Shown here piece by piece: positions 8,980-18,420 of a stretch of DNA of 64,000 nucleotides. This DNA is from Aquisphaera giovannonii. Lineage in GTDB: Bacteria > Planctomycetota > Planctomycetia > Isosphaerales > Isosphaeraceae. Under the pieces are notes generated by a model that made no database searches, was not told the DNA's origin, and worked only from the letters and a program-made list of their open reading frames with translations. Where the stretch lies: contig NZ_CP042997.1 of the NCBI RefSeq assembly GCF_008087625.1, positions 2,790,001 to 2,854,000 of the forward strand, in the 5' to 3' direction. The position numbers and the translations under genes are program-made. Position 1 is the stretch's first letter. Every line of letters starts with the position of its first letter.

Positions 8980-10044
8980 TCATGGCCTGGGTGCAGGGCG
9001 AACCTTCCTGGCGAGCGACGCGAGCATCGCGGACCAGCCGGCCCGATGGACGTCGGCCACGACCGCCAGCACGATCACGGCGCCGGTGACCATGCGCTTG
9101 GCCGGCTCCGAGGCCCCGATCTGGGCGAGGCCGGTCTGGAGGGTCGCGATCACCAGGACGCCGAGGAACGTCCGCAGGACCGAGCCGCGGCCCCCCATCA
9201 GGCTGGTGCCGCCGATCACCACGGCCGCGATGGCCCCCAGTTCCATCCCGACGGCCCCGTTCGGATCCGCCGAGGAGACGCGGGCCACCTGGAAAAGCGC
9301 ACCGAGCCCCGCGAGCAGGCCCGAGAGGAGGAAGGGCACCAGCTTCACGGGCCTCGGGTCGATGCCCGAGAGACGCACCGCCTCCTCGTTCGTCCCGACC
9401 GCCACCATGTACCTCCCGAGGACGGTCCGCGTGAGCAGCACGTGGCCGATCACCACGATCGCGACCGCCGCGAGGAATGCCGGCGACACCCCGAGTCCGG
9501 CGATCGGCCGGGCGATCCCCTCGATCCGGGGCCCGACGTATTTGGTCTCCGAGTTCGTGACCAGGTACGCCGCCCCGCGCGCGACCTCCAGCATGCCCAG
9601 GGTGACGATGAAAGATGGGATCCGCGCGAACACCGAGATCGCCCCGTTGATCGCCCCGCAGACCAGCCCCACGCCCAGGCAGACGGGGATTGCCGCGGCG
9701 AGTGGCAGGCCCCAGTCCGTCAGCGAGAGACCGAGCACCGTCCCCGCCAGCGCGAGCACGGAGCCCACGGAGAGGTCGATCCCGCCGATCACCAGGACCA
9801 GCGTCATGCCGACCGCCACCACGGTCAGGTCGGCCGACTGGTTGACGATGATCCGCGCGGTCTGCCCCGTCCAGAAATGCTTGCTCAGGAATCCGAAGAG
9901 CAGGACGAGCGCCGCCAGGACGGCGACCATGCCCAGCACGTCGCCCAGGCCGCCGGCTCGCTTCCCGGACGCCGGCGGCCGCCCCTCGGCGGGCGTCCGA
10001 GGCCCATCGTCGTCGGCCTCCCAGGCCGGGTCACTGGAGCTCAT
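8980..10044 (-). CDS. sugar ABC transporter permease, RbsC family
   Basis: 354 residues: a hydrophilic N-terminus of about 30 residues followed by eight to ten membrane segments. The family segments G-G-I-D-L-S-V-G-S and V-V-I-G-G-T-S-L-M-G-G-R-G-S match the RbsC/XylH-type permease signature. It forms the membrane channel of an importer for ribose or a similar monosaccharide. Its start overlaps the end of the ATPase gene by 14 bases and is preceded by GGAGGGG. It is last in the operon starting with the nucleoside hydrolase. Confidence 0.9.
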   Translation of the reverse strand: MSSSDPAWEADDDGPRTPAEGRPPASGKRAGGLGDVLGMVAVLAALVLLFGFLSKHFWTGQTARIIVNQSADLTVVAVGMTLVLVIGGIDLSVGSVLALAGTVLGLSLTDWGLPLAAAIPVCLGVGLVCGAINGAISVFARIPSFIVTLGMLEVARGAAYLVTNSETKYVGPRIEGIARPIAGLGVSPAFLAAVAIVVIGHVLLTRTVLGRYMVAVGTNEEAVRLSGIDPRPVKLVPFLLSGLLAGLGALFQVARVSSADPNGAVGMELGAIAAVVIGGTSLMGGRGSVLRTFLGVLVIATLQTGLAQIGASEPAKRMVTGAVIVLAVVADVHRAGWSAMLASLARKVRPAPRP

Positions 10045-11608
10045 GACTCAACCCCTCCGGCTTCGGCCGCTTCGCCCCGCCCGCGTAGCCCTCGAAGGCC
10101 GCGGCCAGCAGGCCTTCCTCCGACCATTCCCCCCGGCCGTACGTCCGGACCAGCCGGCCGGCGGAGAGGACGGCGATGCGGTCGCAGATCAGCATGAGCT
10201 CCTCGACCTCGCTCGAGACGACGAGGATCCCCTTGCCGGCCGCGGCCAGCTCGTCGATGAGGCGATAGATCGCGAACTTGGCCGCCACGTCGATGCCCCG
10301 CGTCGGCTCGTCCAGGAGCAACACGTCGGGGTCGCGGAGGAGCCATCGTCCCATCAGCACTTTCTGCTGATTGCCGCCGCTGAGCGTGCCGACCGGCTGC
10401 TCGATCGAGTGGCAATGGACGCGCACGCGTGCCGCCGCCGCACCGGCGGCCTCGTCCTCCCGACGCCCTCGGATCCAGCCGCCCGGGCCGACGAGACGGG
10501 CCATCCGCGCCAGGGTGAGGTTCAGGCGGACGGGGAGCGTGAGCAGGAGCCCCTCGGCCTTGCGGTCTTCGGGCACCATCCCCACGCTCTCGCGGACGGC
10601 CTGGCGGGGGGAGGCGAACCGCCGGGGCCGGGTCGAGCCCCTCAGATACAACTCGCCCGAATCCGCACGATCGGCGCCGAAGATCGCGCGGAGCAGCTCG
10701 GTCCGGCCGGATCCGACGAGGCCGGAGACCCCGAGCACCTCGCCCCGGTGCAGGGTCAGGCTTATGTCCCGGACCCGGTCGCCGCGCGAGAGCCCCTCGA
10801 CCCGGAGGACCTCGTCGCCCCTCGGCCTGGCCTGGGGGCGCAGCTCCTTCTCGGGATTGGTGCCCACCATCAGGCGGACGGCCTCGTCGATCCCGAGGCT
10901 CGCGGCCGGGCGGGTGGCGACGACGCGGCCGTCGCGGAGCACCGTGATCCGGTCGGCGATCCGTCGCAGCTCCTCCAGCCGATGGCTGACGTAGACGATC
11001 GCCACGCCTTCCCCCTTCAGGCGGGCGACGTGATGGAAGAGCTGCTCAACCTGCGGGCCGGACAGCGCCGCGGTCGGCTCGTCCAGGATCAGGACGCGGC
11101 ACGGCCGGGCCAGGGCCCGCGCGATCTCGACGAGCTGCTGCTCCCCCACGCCGAGCCGGGCCGTCGGCGTCTCCGGCTCCAGCCCTCCCAGCCCGACCGC
11201 GTCCAGGGCCCGGAGCGCCTGTCGGCGGAGTCGCCGATAACGGACGACCCCGGCCGCGGACGGCAGCCGGTTGAGGAACAGGTTCTCGGCGACGCTGAGC
11301 GTCGGGATCAGCGTCAGCTCCTGCTGGACGATCTGGATGCCGAGCGCCTCGGCTTGCGCCTTGCTCGACGGCCGGTACGGCTCGCCGTCGAGTGCCATTA
11401 GCCCCTCGTCGCCGCGGACGAGACCGCTGACGATCTTCGCGAGCGTGCTCTTCCCCGCGCCGTTGGCGCCCATCAGCGCGTGGACCTCGCCGGCGAGGAG
11501 GTCGAGGTCCACGTCGCGGAGCACCGGCGCCGCGTAGGCCTTGCAGACCCCGCGCAGGCGGAGCAGGGGGGCGGCGGGCGAAGGCTCGGTGTGCGGGTCC
11601 GGCATCAC
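10031..11608 (-). CDS. sugar ABC transporter ATP-binding protein, RbsA family
   Basis: 525 residues with two fused ABC cassettes. The N-terminal half has Walker A G-A-N-G-A-G-K-S-T-L, signature L-G-V-G-E-Q-Q and Walker B V-L-I-L-D-E-P-T. The C-terminal half has the degenerate Walker A G-L-V-G-S-G-R-T-E-L normal for RbsA/MglA proteins, signature L-S-G-G-N-Q-Q-K and Walker B V-L-L-L-D-E-P-T-R-G. It powers the permease encoded next. GTG (11608) and ATG (11605) are adjacent possible starts. The gap to the upstream binding-protein gene is only 5 bases. Confidence 0.93.
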   Translation of the reverse strand: MMPDPHTEPSPAAPLLRLRGVCKAYAAPVLRDVDLDLLAGEVHALMGANGAGKSTLAKIVSGLVRGDEGLMALDGEPYRPSSKAQAEALGIQIVQQELTLIPTLSVAENLFLNRLPSAAGVVRYRRLRRQALRALDAVGLGGLEPETPTARLGVGEQQLVEIARALARPCRVLILDEPTAALSGPQVEQLFHHVARLKGEGVAIVYVSHRLEELRRIADRITVLRDGRVVATRPAASLGIDEAVRLMVGTNPEKELRPQARPRGDEVLRVEGLSRGDRVRDISLTLHRGEVLGVSGLVGSGRTELLRAIFGADRADSGELYLRGSTRPRRFASPRQAVRESVGMVPEDRKAEGLLLTLPVRLNLTLARMARLVGPGGWIRGRREDEAAGAAAARVRVHCHSIEQPVGTLSGGNQQKVLMGRWLLRDPDVLLLDEPTRGIDVAAKFAIYRLIDELAAAGKGILVVSSEVEELMLICDRIAVLSAGRLVRTYGRGEWSEEGLLAAAFEGYAGGAKRPKPEGLSHELQ

Positions 11609-11613
11609 AGGGC

Positions 11614-12627
11614 TCAGGGTTTCTTCAGGGTTTCGGCCGTGACCAGGTCCACGGGCGTGGTCTTGTCGGCCGGGGCCGCATCGCCCTTGTGCAACAGGAT
11701 CGCGTAGTCGATGCCGAAGACGGCGAGCTGGTCCGCGTGCTGGTCGATCGTGCCCAGGATCGCCCCTTCCCGGATCGCGGCCTCCACGGCCGATATGCCG
11801 TCATAGCCGACGATCTGGACCTGCCCGCCCCGCCCGGCCGCCTTCACGGCGGCGAGCGCACCCAGGGCCATCGAGTCGTTGCAGCAGAGCAGGGCCTTGA
11901 TCTCCGGGTGCTCGCTGAGCATCGCGGAGGCGATCTTGTTCGCGGGCTCGATCTCCCACTGCGCGCTCTGGGAGTCGATGATCTCGAGGCCGGCCTCCTT
12001 CATCGCGTCTTCGAATCCGAGCTTGCGCTGCTGGCCGTTGAACGCGGTCTTGATGCCCTCGAGCATCCCGACCTTGTCCCCCTTCTGGAGCTTCGTCGCC
12101 AGGTAGGCGCCGACCTTCCTCGCCCCCTCGCGGTTGTCCGGGCCCACGAACGGCACCTTGACGTTCTGCTCCTCGAGGATCTGGGCGTCCAGCTTGTTGT
12201 CGATGTTGACGACCGCGATGCCGGCCTCCTGGGCGTGCTTGCAGGCGGAGACGAGGGCCTTGGAGTCGGCCGGCGCGATGACGATGGCGTCGACGCCCTG
12301 GCCGATCATCTCGTCGACGAGCTCGACCTGCCTCTTCAGGTCGCGCTCGTCCTTGATTCCGTTGACGATCAGGTCGTACTCGGACGAGTGGTCGGCCTGG
12401 TGCCGCCGGGCGCCGTCGGCCATCGTCTTGAAGAACTCGTTCGCCAGCGACTTCATGATGAGGGCGATCCGCGGCTTGCCGGACTTTTTCGGGGCGCCGG
12501 GGCCGGCACTCCCGGCGGTGTCGCCGTCGCCCCCGCAACCGCCGAGGGCCATCAGCAGCCCGGCGAGGACGAGAGCCGTCGCGGCGCGGAGGCGGGCCCC
12601 GGGTTGCGTGGATCTTCGGAGTGTCAT
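11614..12627 (-). CDS. sugar-binding lipoprotein of the ABC importer, RbsB family
   Basis: 337 residues. An N-terminal lipoprotein signal ends in L-G-G-C with Cys31 as lipidation site, followed by a low-complexity linker and a periplasmic-binding-protein type I (Peripla_BP_4) body. Typical RbsB segments are I-A-L-I-M-K-S-L-A-N-E-F-F, D-A-I-V-I-A-P-A-D-S and the C-terminal I-V-G-Y-D-G. It should capture ribose or a related sugar at the membrane surface. Its ATG overlaps the stop of the nucleoside hydrolase gene (ATGA), implying translational coupling, and the RbsA-like gene follows. Confidence 0.9.
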   Translation of the reverse strand: MTLRRSTQPGARLRAATALVLAGLLMALGGCGGDGDTAGSAGPGAPKKSGKPRIALIMKSLANEFFKTMADGARRHQADHSSEYDLIVNGIKDERDLKRQVELVDEMIGQGVDAIVIAPADSKALVSACKHAQEAGIAVVNIDNKLDAQILEEQNVKVPFVGPDNREGARKVGAYLATKLQKGDKVGMLEGIKTAFNGQQRKLGFEDAMKEAGLEIIDSQSAQWEIEPANKIASAMLSEHPEIKALLCCNDSMALGALAAVKAAGRGGQVQIVGYDGISAVEAAIREGAILGTIDQHADQLAVFGIDYAILLHKGDAAPADKTTPVDLVTAETLKKP

Positions 12628-13664
12628 GGCCGAGGGCCCTCGAGGACGCGGGGGGGCTGGCTGGAGAGCTGGACGAGGGCCTCGACGACCCGCCCCCGCT
12701 GCTCCGGCTTCAGGATGAGATACCGATGCTTACCGGCCGGGTCCGTGGCGAATCGCGTCTCGGCGGTCTCGGCGACGGTCACCTTGCCGTTCGGCGAGAG
12801 GTCGAAGTAGCCTCGATCCGGCAGCACGGCGTACAGGACCGAGGTCAGGTCCCAGGTCGGCCGGTTGTGCGGCGGGGGGAGGTACAGGATGTACGCCTCG
12901 GGCAGGGGGTGGTGCTTCACGTAGGCGTAGTCGCGCTCGATGCTGACCGCGGGATAGGGCACCGCGATGCCGATTTCGAATCCGCTGAAGACGACCGGCG
13001 AGGGCCAGCCGGCGGCGACCTTGCGGCAGCTCGGGATGTCGCGATGGACGTTGTACTCGCGATAGTTCGCGTTGCCGTCGATCGGCTCGAACGCGCCGGC
13101 CATCAGCGAGAGGAGCTTGACCTTCTTCGCGACGAGCTCTATCCCGGAGAGCGGCGAATCCTCGTCCGGGCCGGTCTCGAGGAGGCGGGCCAGGTTCGTG
13201 GAGAAGCCGACCTGCGCGATCACCACCGACTCATCGGGCTGCGCGGCGAGGACCTTGCGGAGCACGCTGGTCGCGGGCGGCGCATCCTTGCCGGATCGCA
13301 GGTCGTGGGGATATCGATCTCGGCCGCTCTCGTCCTTCGCATCGACGAGCGGCAGGTACTTGCCCTGCTCGACGACGCCTCCCTTGCCTACGACGCCGAT
13401 CGGGATGTCGCCGCGGCCGTAGAAGGTGTTCACGGCGTCCACGAACGGGGCGGCCTTGTCGTTGTCCACGCTCACCGTCACGGCGAGCAGCCGGCAGGCC
13501 CCGCGGGACTGGAGCGAGTGGATCATGCCGAGCGCCAGGACGTCGTCGCAGTCGCCGCAGATGTCCGTGTCGAAGATGAGGCCGGGCGGCTCGGCCGCGG
13601 CGGCAGGGGGCGCCGTCGGCGACGCGAGCGCGAGTGCCGCGACTCCAGCAAGAAACCATCGCAT
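12624..13664 (-). CDS. exported nucleoside hydrolase (IUNH family)
   Basis: 346 residues with a clear signal peptide (A-G-V-A-A-L-A-L-A, cleavage near A-A-A-A-E). The mature protein opens with D32-T-D-I-C-G-D-C-D-D, the Asp-rich calcium site of inosine-uridine nucleoside hydrolases in the variant with two extra residues. The enzyme would split nucleosides into free base and ribose. Because it is exported and is the first gene of an operon with RbsB/RbsA/RbsC-like proteins (4-base overlap with the next gene), the likely scheme is extracytoplasmic nucleoside cleavage followed by ribose import. The exact nucleoside preference is not visible. Confidence 0.85.
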   Translation of the reverse strand: MRWFLAGVAALALASPTAPPAAAAEPPGLIFDTDICGDCDDVLALGMIHSLQSRGACRLLAVTVSVDNDKAAPFVDAVNTFYGRGDIPIGVVGKGGVVEQGKYLPLVDAKDESGRDRYPHDLRSGKDAPPATSVLRKVLAAQPDESVVIAQVGFSTNLARLLETGPDEDSPLSGIELVAKKVKLLSLMAGAFEPIDGNANYREYNVHRDIPSCRKVAAGWPSPVVFSGFEIGIAVPYPAVSIERDYAYVKHHPLPEAYILYLPPPHNRPTWDLTSVLYAVLPDRGYFDLSPNGKVTVAETAETRFATDPAGKHRYLILKPEQRGRVVEALVQLSSQPPRVLEGPRP

Positions 13665-13900
13665 GGGCTCGGAGACCTCGCACGAAGGAGCGTCGGGGAA
13701 GGCCGCTCGAGGCGGCTGGCCGTACTATACGGGACGCGTCGAGGGGCGGGCAACGGCCCGGTGCCGCCCCGCGGACCGGCGCCGGGAGGGCGGTGGCCCC
13801 TCGCGTCGCCCCCGGTCGCGTCGTATCGTGGTCGGCATGCCGCCGGCCCGCGGGAGCCGGCCGCCAGCCCGCATCCGCGCCACTCGAGGGGGAGCCGACG

Positions 13901-14839
13901 ATGAGCCGCCAGGACGACACGCCCGAGGCCCGAGAGGGCACCGACCGACGCAGCCTGCTGATGGGGACCGCGGGGGCCGCGATCCTGGGCCTGTCCGGGG
14001 TCGCCGGGTCGCAGGCCGCGGCCGGCACGGGTGAGCCGGCCGTGAAGAACGGCCGCATCCGCCAGTCCATCGTCCACTGGTGCTACGAGCCCTACTGGCC
14101 GTCGATCGACGCCTACATCAAGAACGTCAAGGCGCTCGGCGTGACGAGCATCGAGCTGCTCCCCGTGAAGTACTTCCCCGCCCTCAAGGAGGCGGGGCTG
14201 ACCTGCGCCATCGGCCAGATCGACATGGCCCCCGATCCGCCCTTCCTGAAGGGCTTCAACAATCCCGCCCACTGGGACCGCGTCATCCAGGCGACCAAGG
14301 ACGCGATCGATGCCTGCGCGGAGTACGGCTACAAGAAGGTCATCTGCTTCACCGGGTACAAGGATGGCATACCCGATGACGTCGGGGCGACGAACTGCGT
14401 GGAGGGCTACAAGAAGGTGATCGGCCACGCGGAGCGGAAGGGGATCACGCTCTGCCTGGAGATGCTCAATTCCCGGGTCTCCAACCACCCCATGAAGGGC
14501 CATCCGGGCTACCAGGGCGACCACTGCGACTATTGCTTCGACATCATCCGCCGGGTCGGGTCGCCCAACCTGAAGCTCCTGTTCGACGTCTACCACGTCC
14601 AGATCATGGACGGGGACGTCATCACCCGCATCCGGGAAAACAGGGAGCTCATCGGCCATGTCCACGTCGCGGGCAACCCGGGGCGGGGCGAGCTCGACGA
14701 GACGCAGGAGATTTACTATCCGCCGATCATGAGCGCCCTGATCGAGGTCGGATACGACGGATTCGTGGGCCAGGAGTTCATCCCCACGCGCGACCCTTAC
14801 CAGGGGCTGCACCAGGCGATCTCGGTCTGCGACGTCTGA
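13901..14839 (+). CDS. TIM-barrel isomerase, hydroxypyruvate isomerase-like, exported
   Basis: 312 residues from an ATG with a strong GAGGGGGAG ribosome site. The N-terminus has a Tat-like signal (T-D-R-R-S-L-L-M-G then a hydrophobic stretch to A-A-A-G-T). The body is an AP-endonuclease-2-type TIM barrel; L-C-L-E-M-L-N, L-L-F-D-V-Y-H-V-Q, G-H-V-H-V-A-G-N-P-G-R and F-V-G-Q-E-F carry the Glu, Asp/His and Glu metal ligands and closely follow the hydroxypyruvate isomerase pattern. The true substrate is probably a sugar or keto acid. It is divergent from the nucleoside hydrolase operon (236-base spacer) and may be functionally linked to it. The longer open frame upstream lacks coding character. 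Confidence 0.8.
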   Translation: MSRQDDTPEAREGTDRRSLLMGTAGAAILGLSGVAGSQAAAGTGEPAVKNGRIRQSIVHWCYEPYWPSIDAYIKNVKALGVTSIELLPVKYFPALKEAGLTCAIGQIDMAPDPPFLKGFNNPAHWDRVIQATKDAIDACAEYGYKKVICFTGYKDGIPDDVGATNCVEGYKKVIGHAERKGITLCLEMLNSRVSNHPMKGHPGYQGDHCDYCFDIIRRVGSPNLKLLFDVYHVQIMDGDVITRIRENRELIGHVHVAGNPGRGELDETQEIYYPPIMSALIEVGYDGFVGQEFIPTRDPYQGLHQAISVCDV

Positions 14840-14993
14840 CGCGGCGACGGCGATGCGACGACCCGACCCTCCCGAATCCCGGCGCAACGGCCGACCCGGC
14901 ATGGGAATTCCTCGCGCCCGCGGGTAACCTTAAGGCCGAGATGATGCGGCCACAACGCGGCCGCGACGGTTCTGGATCGAGAGGACGGGCGGG

Positions 14994-16697
14994 ATGGCTC
15001 AGAGGGCTTCGGCGGCGGCGGTACCTGGTTTCAACTCCCTGGGCCTGGACGACCGCCTGGTGGAAGCCCTCGGGGCGCTCGGCTACGAGGAGCCGACGCC
15101 GATCCAGCGCGAGGCGATACCGCCCCTCCTGGAGAAGAAGGACCTCATCGGCCAGGCGGCGACCGGGACGGGCAAGACGGCGGCGTTCGCGCTCCCCCTG
15201 CTGCACCTCCTGGCCGGTCGCGAGGGCAAGGGCGGAGGCCCGTTCGCCCTCGTCCTCGTGCCCACACGCGAGCTGGCGATGCAGGTCGCCGAGGCGGTCC
15301 ACAAATACGGCCGGGCCCTCCGGGCGAGCGTCCTGCCCATCTATGGCGGCCAGGCCTACGGCCCCCAGCTCAGGGCCCTGCAGCGCGGGGCCGACGTGGT
15401 CATCGCCACCCCGGGGCGGGCCCTCGACCTCGCCAAGGGCGGGAAACTCAAGCTCGATTCCGTCGAGGTCGTCGTCCTCGACGAGGCGGACGAGATGCTC
15501 GACATGGGCTTCGCCGAGGACATCGAGGCGATCCTCCACGAGACGCCCGCGGAGCGCCAGACGGTCCTGTTCTCGGCCACGCTCCCGCCCAGGATCGCCG
15601 CCATCGCGCGGCGGCACCTGACCGACCCGGTCAAGATCAAGATCGCCGCCGAGCAGGCCGTGGCCGGGACGACGGCGAAGGTCCGCCAGACCGCCTACAT
15701 CGTGCCTCGCGGCCACAAGCTGGCCACCCTCGCCCGCGTGCTCGACGTCGAGAATCCGACCTCGGCGATCGTCTTCTGCCGGCGTCGCAACGAGGTGGAC
15801 GAGCTGGCGGAGAGCCTGAGCGTCCGCGGATATCGCGTCGAGGCCCTCCACGGCGGCATGACGCAGGACCAGCGCACCCGGGTGATGAAGAAGTTCCGCG
15901 GCGAGGCATCCGACCTGCTGATCGCCACCGACGTCGCCGCCCGCGGCCTGGACATCCAGCACCTGTCCCACGTGATCAACTACGACGTGCCCGCCGAGCC
16001 CGAGTCGTACGTCCACCGGATCGGCCGCGTCGGCCGGGCAGGGCGGGAGGGCGTGGCCATCACGCTGGCCGAGCCGCGCGAGCATCGCCAGCTCCGCTCG
16101 CTCGAGCACGCCACCGGCCAGAAGATCGAGATTGCCAAGGTCCCCACGATCGCCGACATGCGTGCCCGCCGCCTGGAGCTCACGAGGGCGTCGATCCGCG
16201 AGGCCATCGTGGCCGGCGAGCTGGACCGATATCGCGTCGTCGTCGAGACTCTGGCCGGCGAGTTCGACGTGGTGGACGTCGCCATGGCGGCCGTCAAGCT
16301 CCTGCATCAATCCGACAGCAACGGCGAGCAGGACGCGGACGAGATCCCCGACGTCGAGATCTGGGATCGTCCCCGCCGCGACGACCGCCCCCGCCCGGGC
16401 AATCCGCGCGACGGCAGGGGCCGCCCCGCGCGGGGCGGTGGCGAGGGGCGGGGGGACATGAGCAAGATATACGTCGGAGCCGGCCGCGCCGCCGGCATCC
16501 GGCCCCAGGATCTCGTGGGGGCGATCACCAATGAGGCGGGCCTGACCGGCGGCCAGGTGGGCGGCATCGACATCGCCGACCGCTTCTCGCTCGTCGAGGT
16601 GCCGGAGGACCTCGTCGAATCCGTCATCGCCGCCCTTCGCTCCACCAAGCTAAAGGGCCGCAAGGTGACCGTCCGCCGCGATCGGGCCGCGGAATAA
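14994..16697 (+). CDS. DEAD-box ATP-dependent RNA helicase with DbpA-like RNA-binding tail
   Basis: 567 residues. All core motifs are present in order: A-A-T-G-T-G-K-T (I), P-T-R-E-L-A (Ia), T-P-G-R (Ib), D-E-A-D (II), S-A-T (III), I-V-F-C (IV), A-T-D-V-A-A-R-G-L-D (V) and H-R-I-G-R-V-G-R-A-G (VI). A Gly/Arg-rich linker (about residues 455-485) leads to a 75-residue C-terminal domain starting K-I-Y-V-G-A-G-R, matching the DbpA/DeaD RNA-binding domain. It is a cytoplasmic RNA unwinding enzyme, likely for ribosome assembly or RNA decay. It is monocistronic. Confidence 0.95.
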   Translation: MAQRASAAAVPGFNSLGLDDRLVEALGALGYEEPTPIQREAIPPLLEKKDLIGQAATGTGKTAAFALPLLHLLAGREGKGGGPFALVLVPTRELAMQVAEAVHKYGRALRASVLPIYGGQAYGPQLRALQRGADVVIATPGRALDLAKGGKLKLDSVEVVVLDEADEMLDMGFAEDIEAILHETPAERQTVLFSATLPPRIAAIARRHLTDPVKIKIAAEQAVAGTTAKVRQTAYIVPRGHKLATLARVLDVENPTSAIVFCRRRNEVDELAESLSVRGYRVEALHGGMTQDQRTRVMKKFRGEASDLLIATDVAARGLDIQHLSHVINYDVPAEPESYVHRIGRVGRAGREGVAITLAEPREHRQLRSLEHATGQKIEIAKVPTIADMRARRLELTRASIREAIVAGELDRYRVVVETLAGEFDVVDVAMAAVKLLHQSDSNGEQDADEIPDVEIWDRPRRDDRPRPGNPRDGRGRPARGGGEGRGDMSKIYVGAGRAAGIRPQDLVGAITNEAGLTGGQVGGIDIADRFSLVEVPEDLVESVIAALRSTKLKGRKVTVRRDRAAE

Positions 16698-16700
16698 GAA

Positions 16701-16930
16701 GTTCGAATGGATTAAACCACGGAAAGCACGGAAGAAGACAGGCAGGGATTTGGAAAGAGATTTCGGGGCGAGGATCGTCGCGGCGCCGAGGTCCGGTGAT
16801 GCAGTCGAGGCTCCGTCCGAAGCCGGCAGCCGCCCCTCTGGCCTCGAAATTGCCCGAGATCGGAGGCGGCCCACCCAGCCTGCCTCGCATTCGTCTCGTT
16901 CCGTGTCTTCCGTGGTTGAATGTCTTCCTG
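16701..16930. repeat. intergenic element with inverted terminal sequences
   Basis: The 240-base gap between helicase and DUF1501 genes begins with AACCACGGAAAGCACGGAAG (from 16715) and ends with its near reverse complement (about 16896-16918). The arms match over about 18 bases with a two-base swap. The unit resembles widely dispersed intergenic repeats that give spurious N-H-G-R-H-G-T-type peptides when translated (recalled, not searched). It may fold as one long RNA hairpin. No gene is seen in it. Confidence 0.55.
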
Positions 16931-16937
16931 GGTCCGG

Positions 16938-18407
16938 CTACACAATTTTGTGGATCGGCTCCGCGCCCTCGACGCCGACGAGCTTCTGGTGCAGCCCGCC
17001 GTAGAAATAGGAGAGGGCGTTGGGGTCGAGTCCGAGCTGGTGCAGGACGGTCGCGTGGAGATTCTTCACGTGGCAGCGGTCCTCGACGGCCGCGCCGCCG
17101 ATCTCGTCGGTGGTGCCGACCGATGTGCCGCCCTTGATGCCGCCGCCGGCGAGCCACATGGTGAAGCCGAACGAGTTGTGATCCCTCCCGGTCCCCTTCT
17201 CGTATTCCGCGACGGGCTGGCGGCCGAACTCGCCGCCCCAGACGATCAGCGTCTCGTCGAGGAGGCCGCGACGCTTCAGGTCCTGGATGAGGCCCGCAAT
17301 GGGCTTGTCCGTGGCGCCGGCGTGCTTGGTGTGGTTCTCGACGAGGTCGTTGTGGGCGTCCCAGTTGGCATCCCCGTGGGAGCCCCCGGAGTAGATCTGG
17401 ACGAACCGCACGCCCCGCTCCACCAGGCGTCGGGCGAGCAGGCACTTGCGGCCGAACTCGGCCGTCTGGGGGCGGTCGATGCCGTAGAGGGATCGCGTCT
17501 CCGGCGTCTCGGAGCGGAAGTCGGCCGCCTCCGGGGCGGAGCGCTGCATCTTGAAGGCGAGCTCATAGGAGGCGATCCTCGCGGCCAGCTCGGAGTTGTC
17601 CGCACGGCCGGCGCGATGGTCCTCGTTCTTCTCGCGGAGCCGGTCCAGCAGCCGCCGCCGGGTTACCTCGCTCGTGTCTTTCGGCAGGGCGAGGTCGTGG
17701 ATCGGCACGTCGCTGGCCCGCAGGACGGTGCCCTGATAGGCCGCGGGCATGTAGCCGCTCGACCAGTTCTTGGGGCCGCTGATCGGCCCGCCGGTGTGGT
17801 CTAGCATCACGACGAAGCCGGGCAGGTTCTCGTTCTCGCTGCCGAGGCCGTAGGTGACCCACGAGCCGAGGCACGGGTGGCCGCTGAGGATCCGCCCGGA
17901 GTTCATCATCAGCATGGCCGAGCCGTGGATGGGAGACTCGGCGTACATGGAATGGATGAACGCGATGTCGTCCGCACATCGTCCCAGGTTCGGGAAGAGG
18001 TCGGAGATCCGCTTACCCGACTCGCCATATTGCCTGAAGGCCCACTTCGGGCCCACGACGCGGCCCTCGTTCCGCTTGCCGCCGCGGCCGAACGTCTTCA
18101 CCTGGATGGTCTTCCCGTCCAGCCCGTAGAGTTTCGGCTTGTAATCGAACGTGTCGATATGGCTGGGGCCGCCGTACATGAACAGGAAAATCACGCTCTT
18201 CGCCTTCGCCGGCCGGGACGCGGGATTCGCGGCCATGGGATTGACGAAGGGCGTGACGCCGTCGGCGGCGACGGCCTGGCGGGCCAGGAACCCCTCCTTG
18301 CCCAGGAGGGCCGTGAGCGCGACCGAGGCGAACCCGCCGCCCGCCTCCCAGAGCATCTCCCGCCGCGTCCGCCCGCAGAATGAGCCGCCGGCCTTCCCAT
18401 CGTTCAT
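16938..18407 (-). CDS. DUF1501 domain protein, sulfatase-like fold
   Basis: 489 residues with a Tat-like N-terminus (T-R-R-E-M-L-W-E-A-G-G-G-F-A). The remainder matches DUF1501, an alkaline-phosphatase-superfamily domain very abundant in planctomycetes: F-L-F-M-Y-G-G-P-S-H-I-D near the start, a central I-Y-S-G-G-S-H-G-D-A-N-W and a late V-W-G-G-E-F-G-R-Q-P. A GGAG ribosome site lies just at the end of the upstream PSD1 gene, 13 bases away. The pair is a standard planctomycete operon of unknown, probably periplasmic, function. Confidence 0.9.
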   Translation of the reverse strand: MNDGKAGGSFCGRTRREMLWEAGGGFASVALTALLGKEGFLARQAVAADGVTPFVNPMAANPASRPAKAKSVIFLFMYGGPSHIDTFDYKPKLYGLDGKTIQVKTFGRGGKRNEGRVVGPKWAFRQYGESGKRISDLFPNLGRCADDIAFIHSMYAESPIHGSAMLMMNSGRILSGHPCLGSWVTYGLGSENENLPGFVVMLDHTGGPISGPKNWSSGYMPAAYQGTVLRASDVPIHDLALPKDTSEVTRRRLLDRLREKNEDHRAGRADNSELAARIASYELAFKMQRSAPEAADFRSETPETRSLYGIDRPQTAEFGRKCLLARRLVERGVRFVQIYSGGSHGDANWDAHNDLVENHTKHAGATDKPIAGLIQDLKRRGLLDETLIVWGGEFGRQPVAEYEKGTGRDHNSFGFTMWLAGGGIKGGTSVGTTDEIGGAAVEDRCHVKNLHATVLHQLGLDPNALSYFYGGLHQKLVGVEGAEPIHKIV

Positions 18408-18420
18408 GGATCGATCTCCG

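Noticed and set aside
9086-11401. A 771-residue plus-strand frame
   Set aside because: Antisense to the RbsC/RbsA-like genes, low-complexity Arg/Ala/Thr/Pro composition and no domain.
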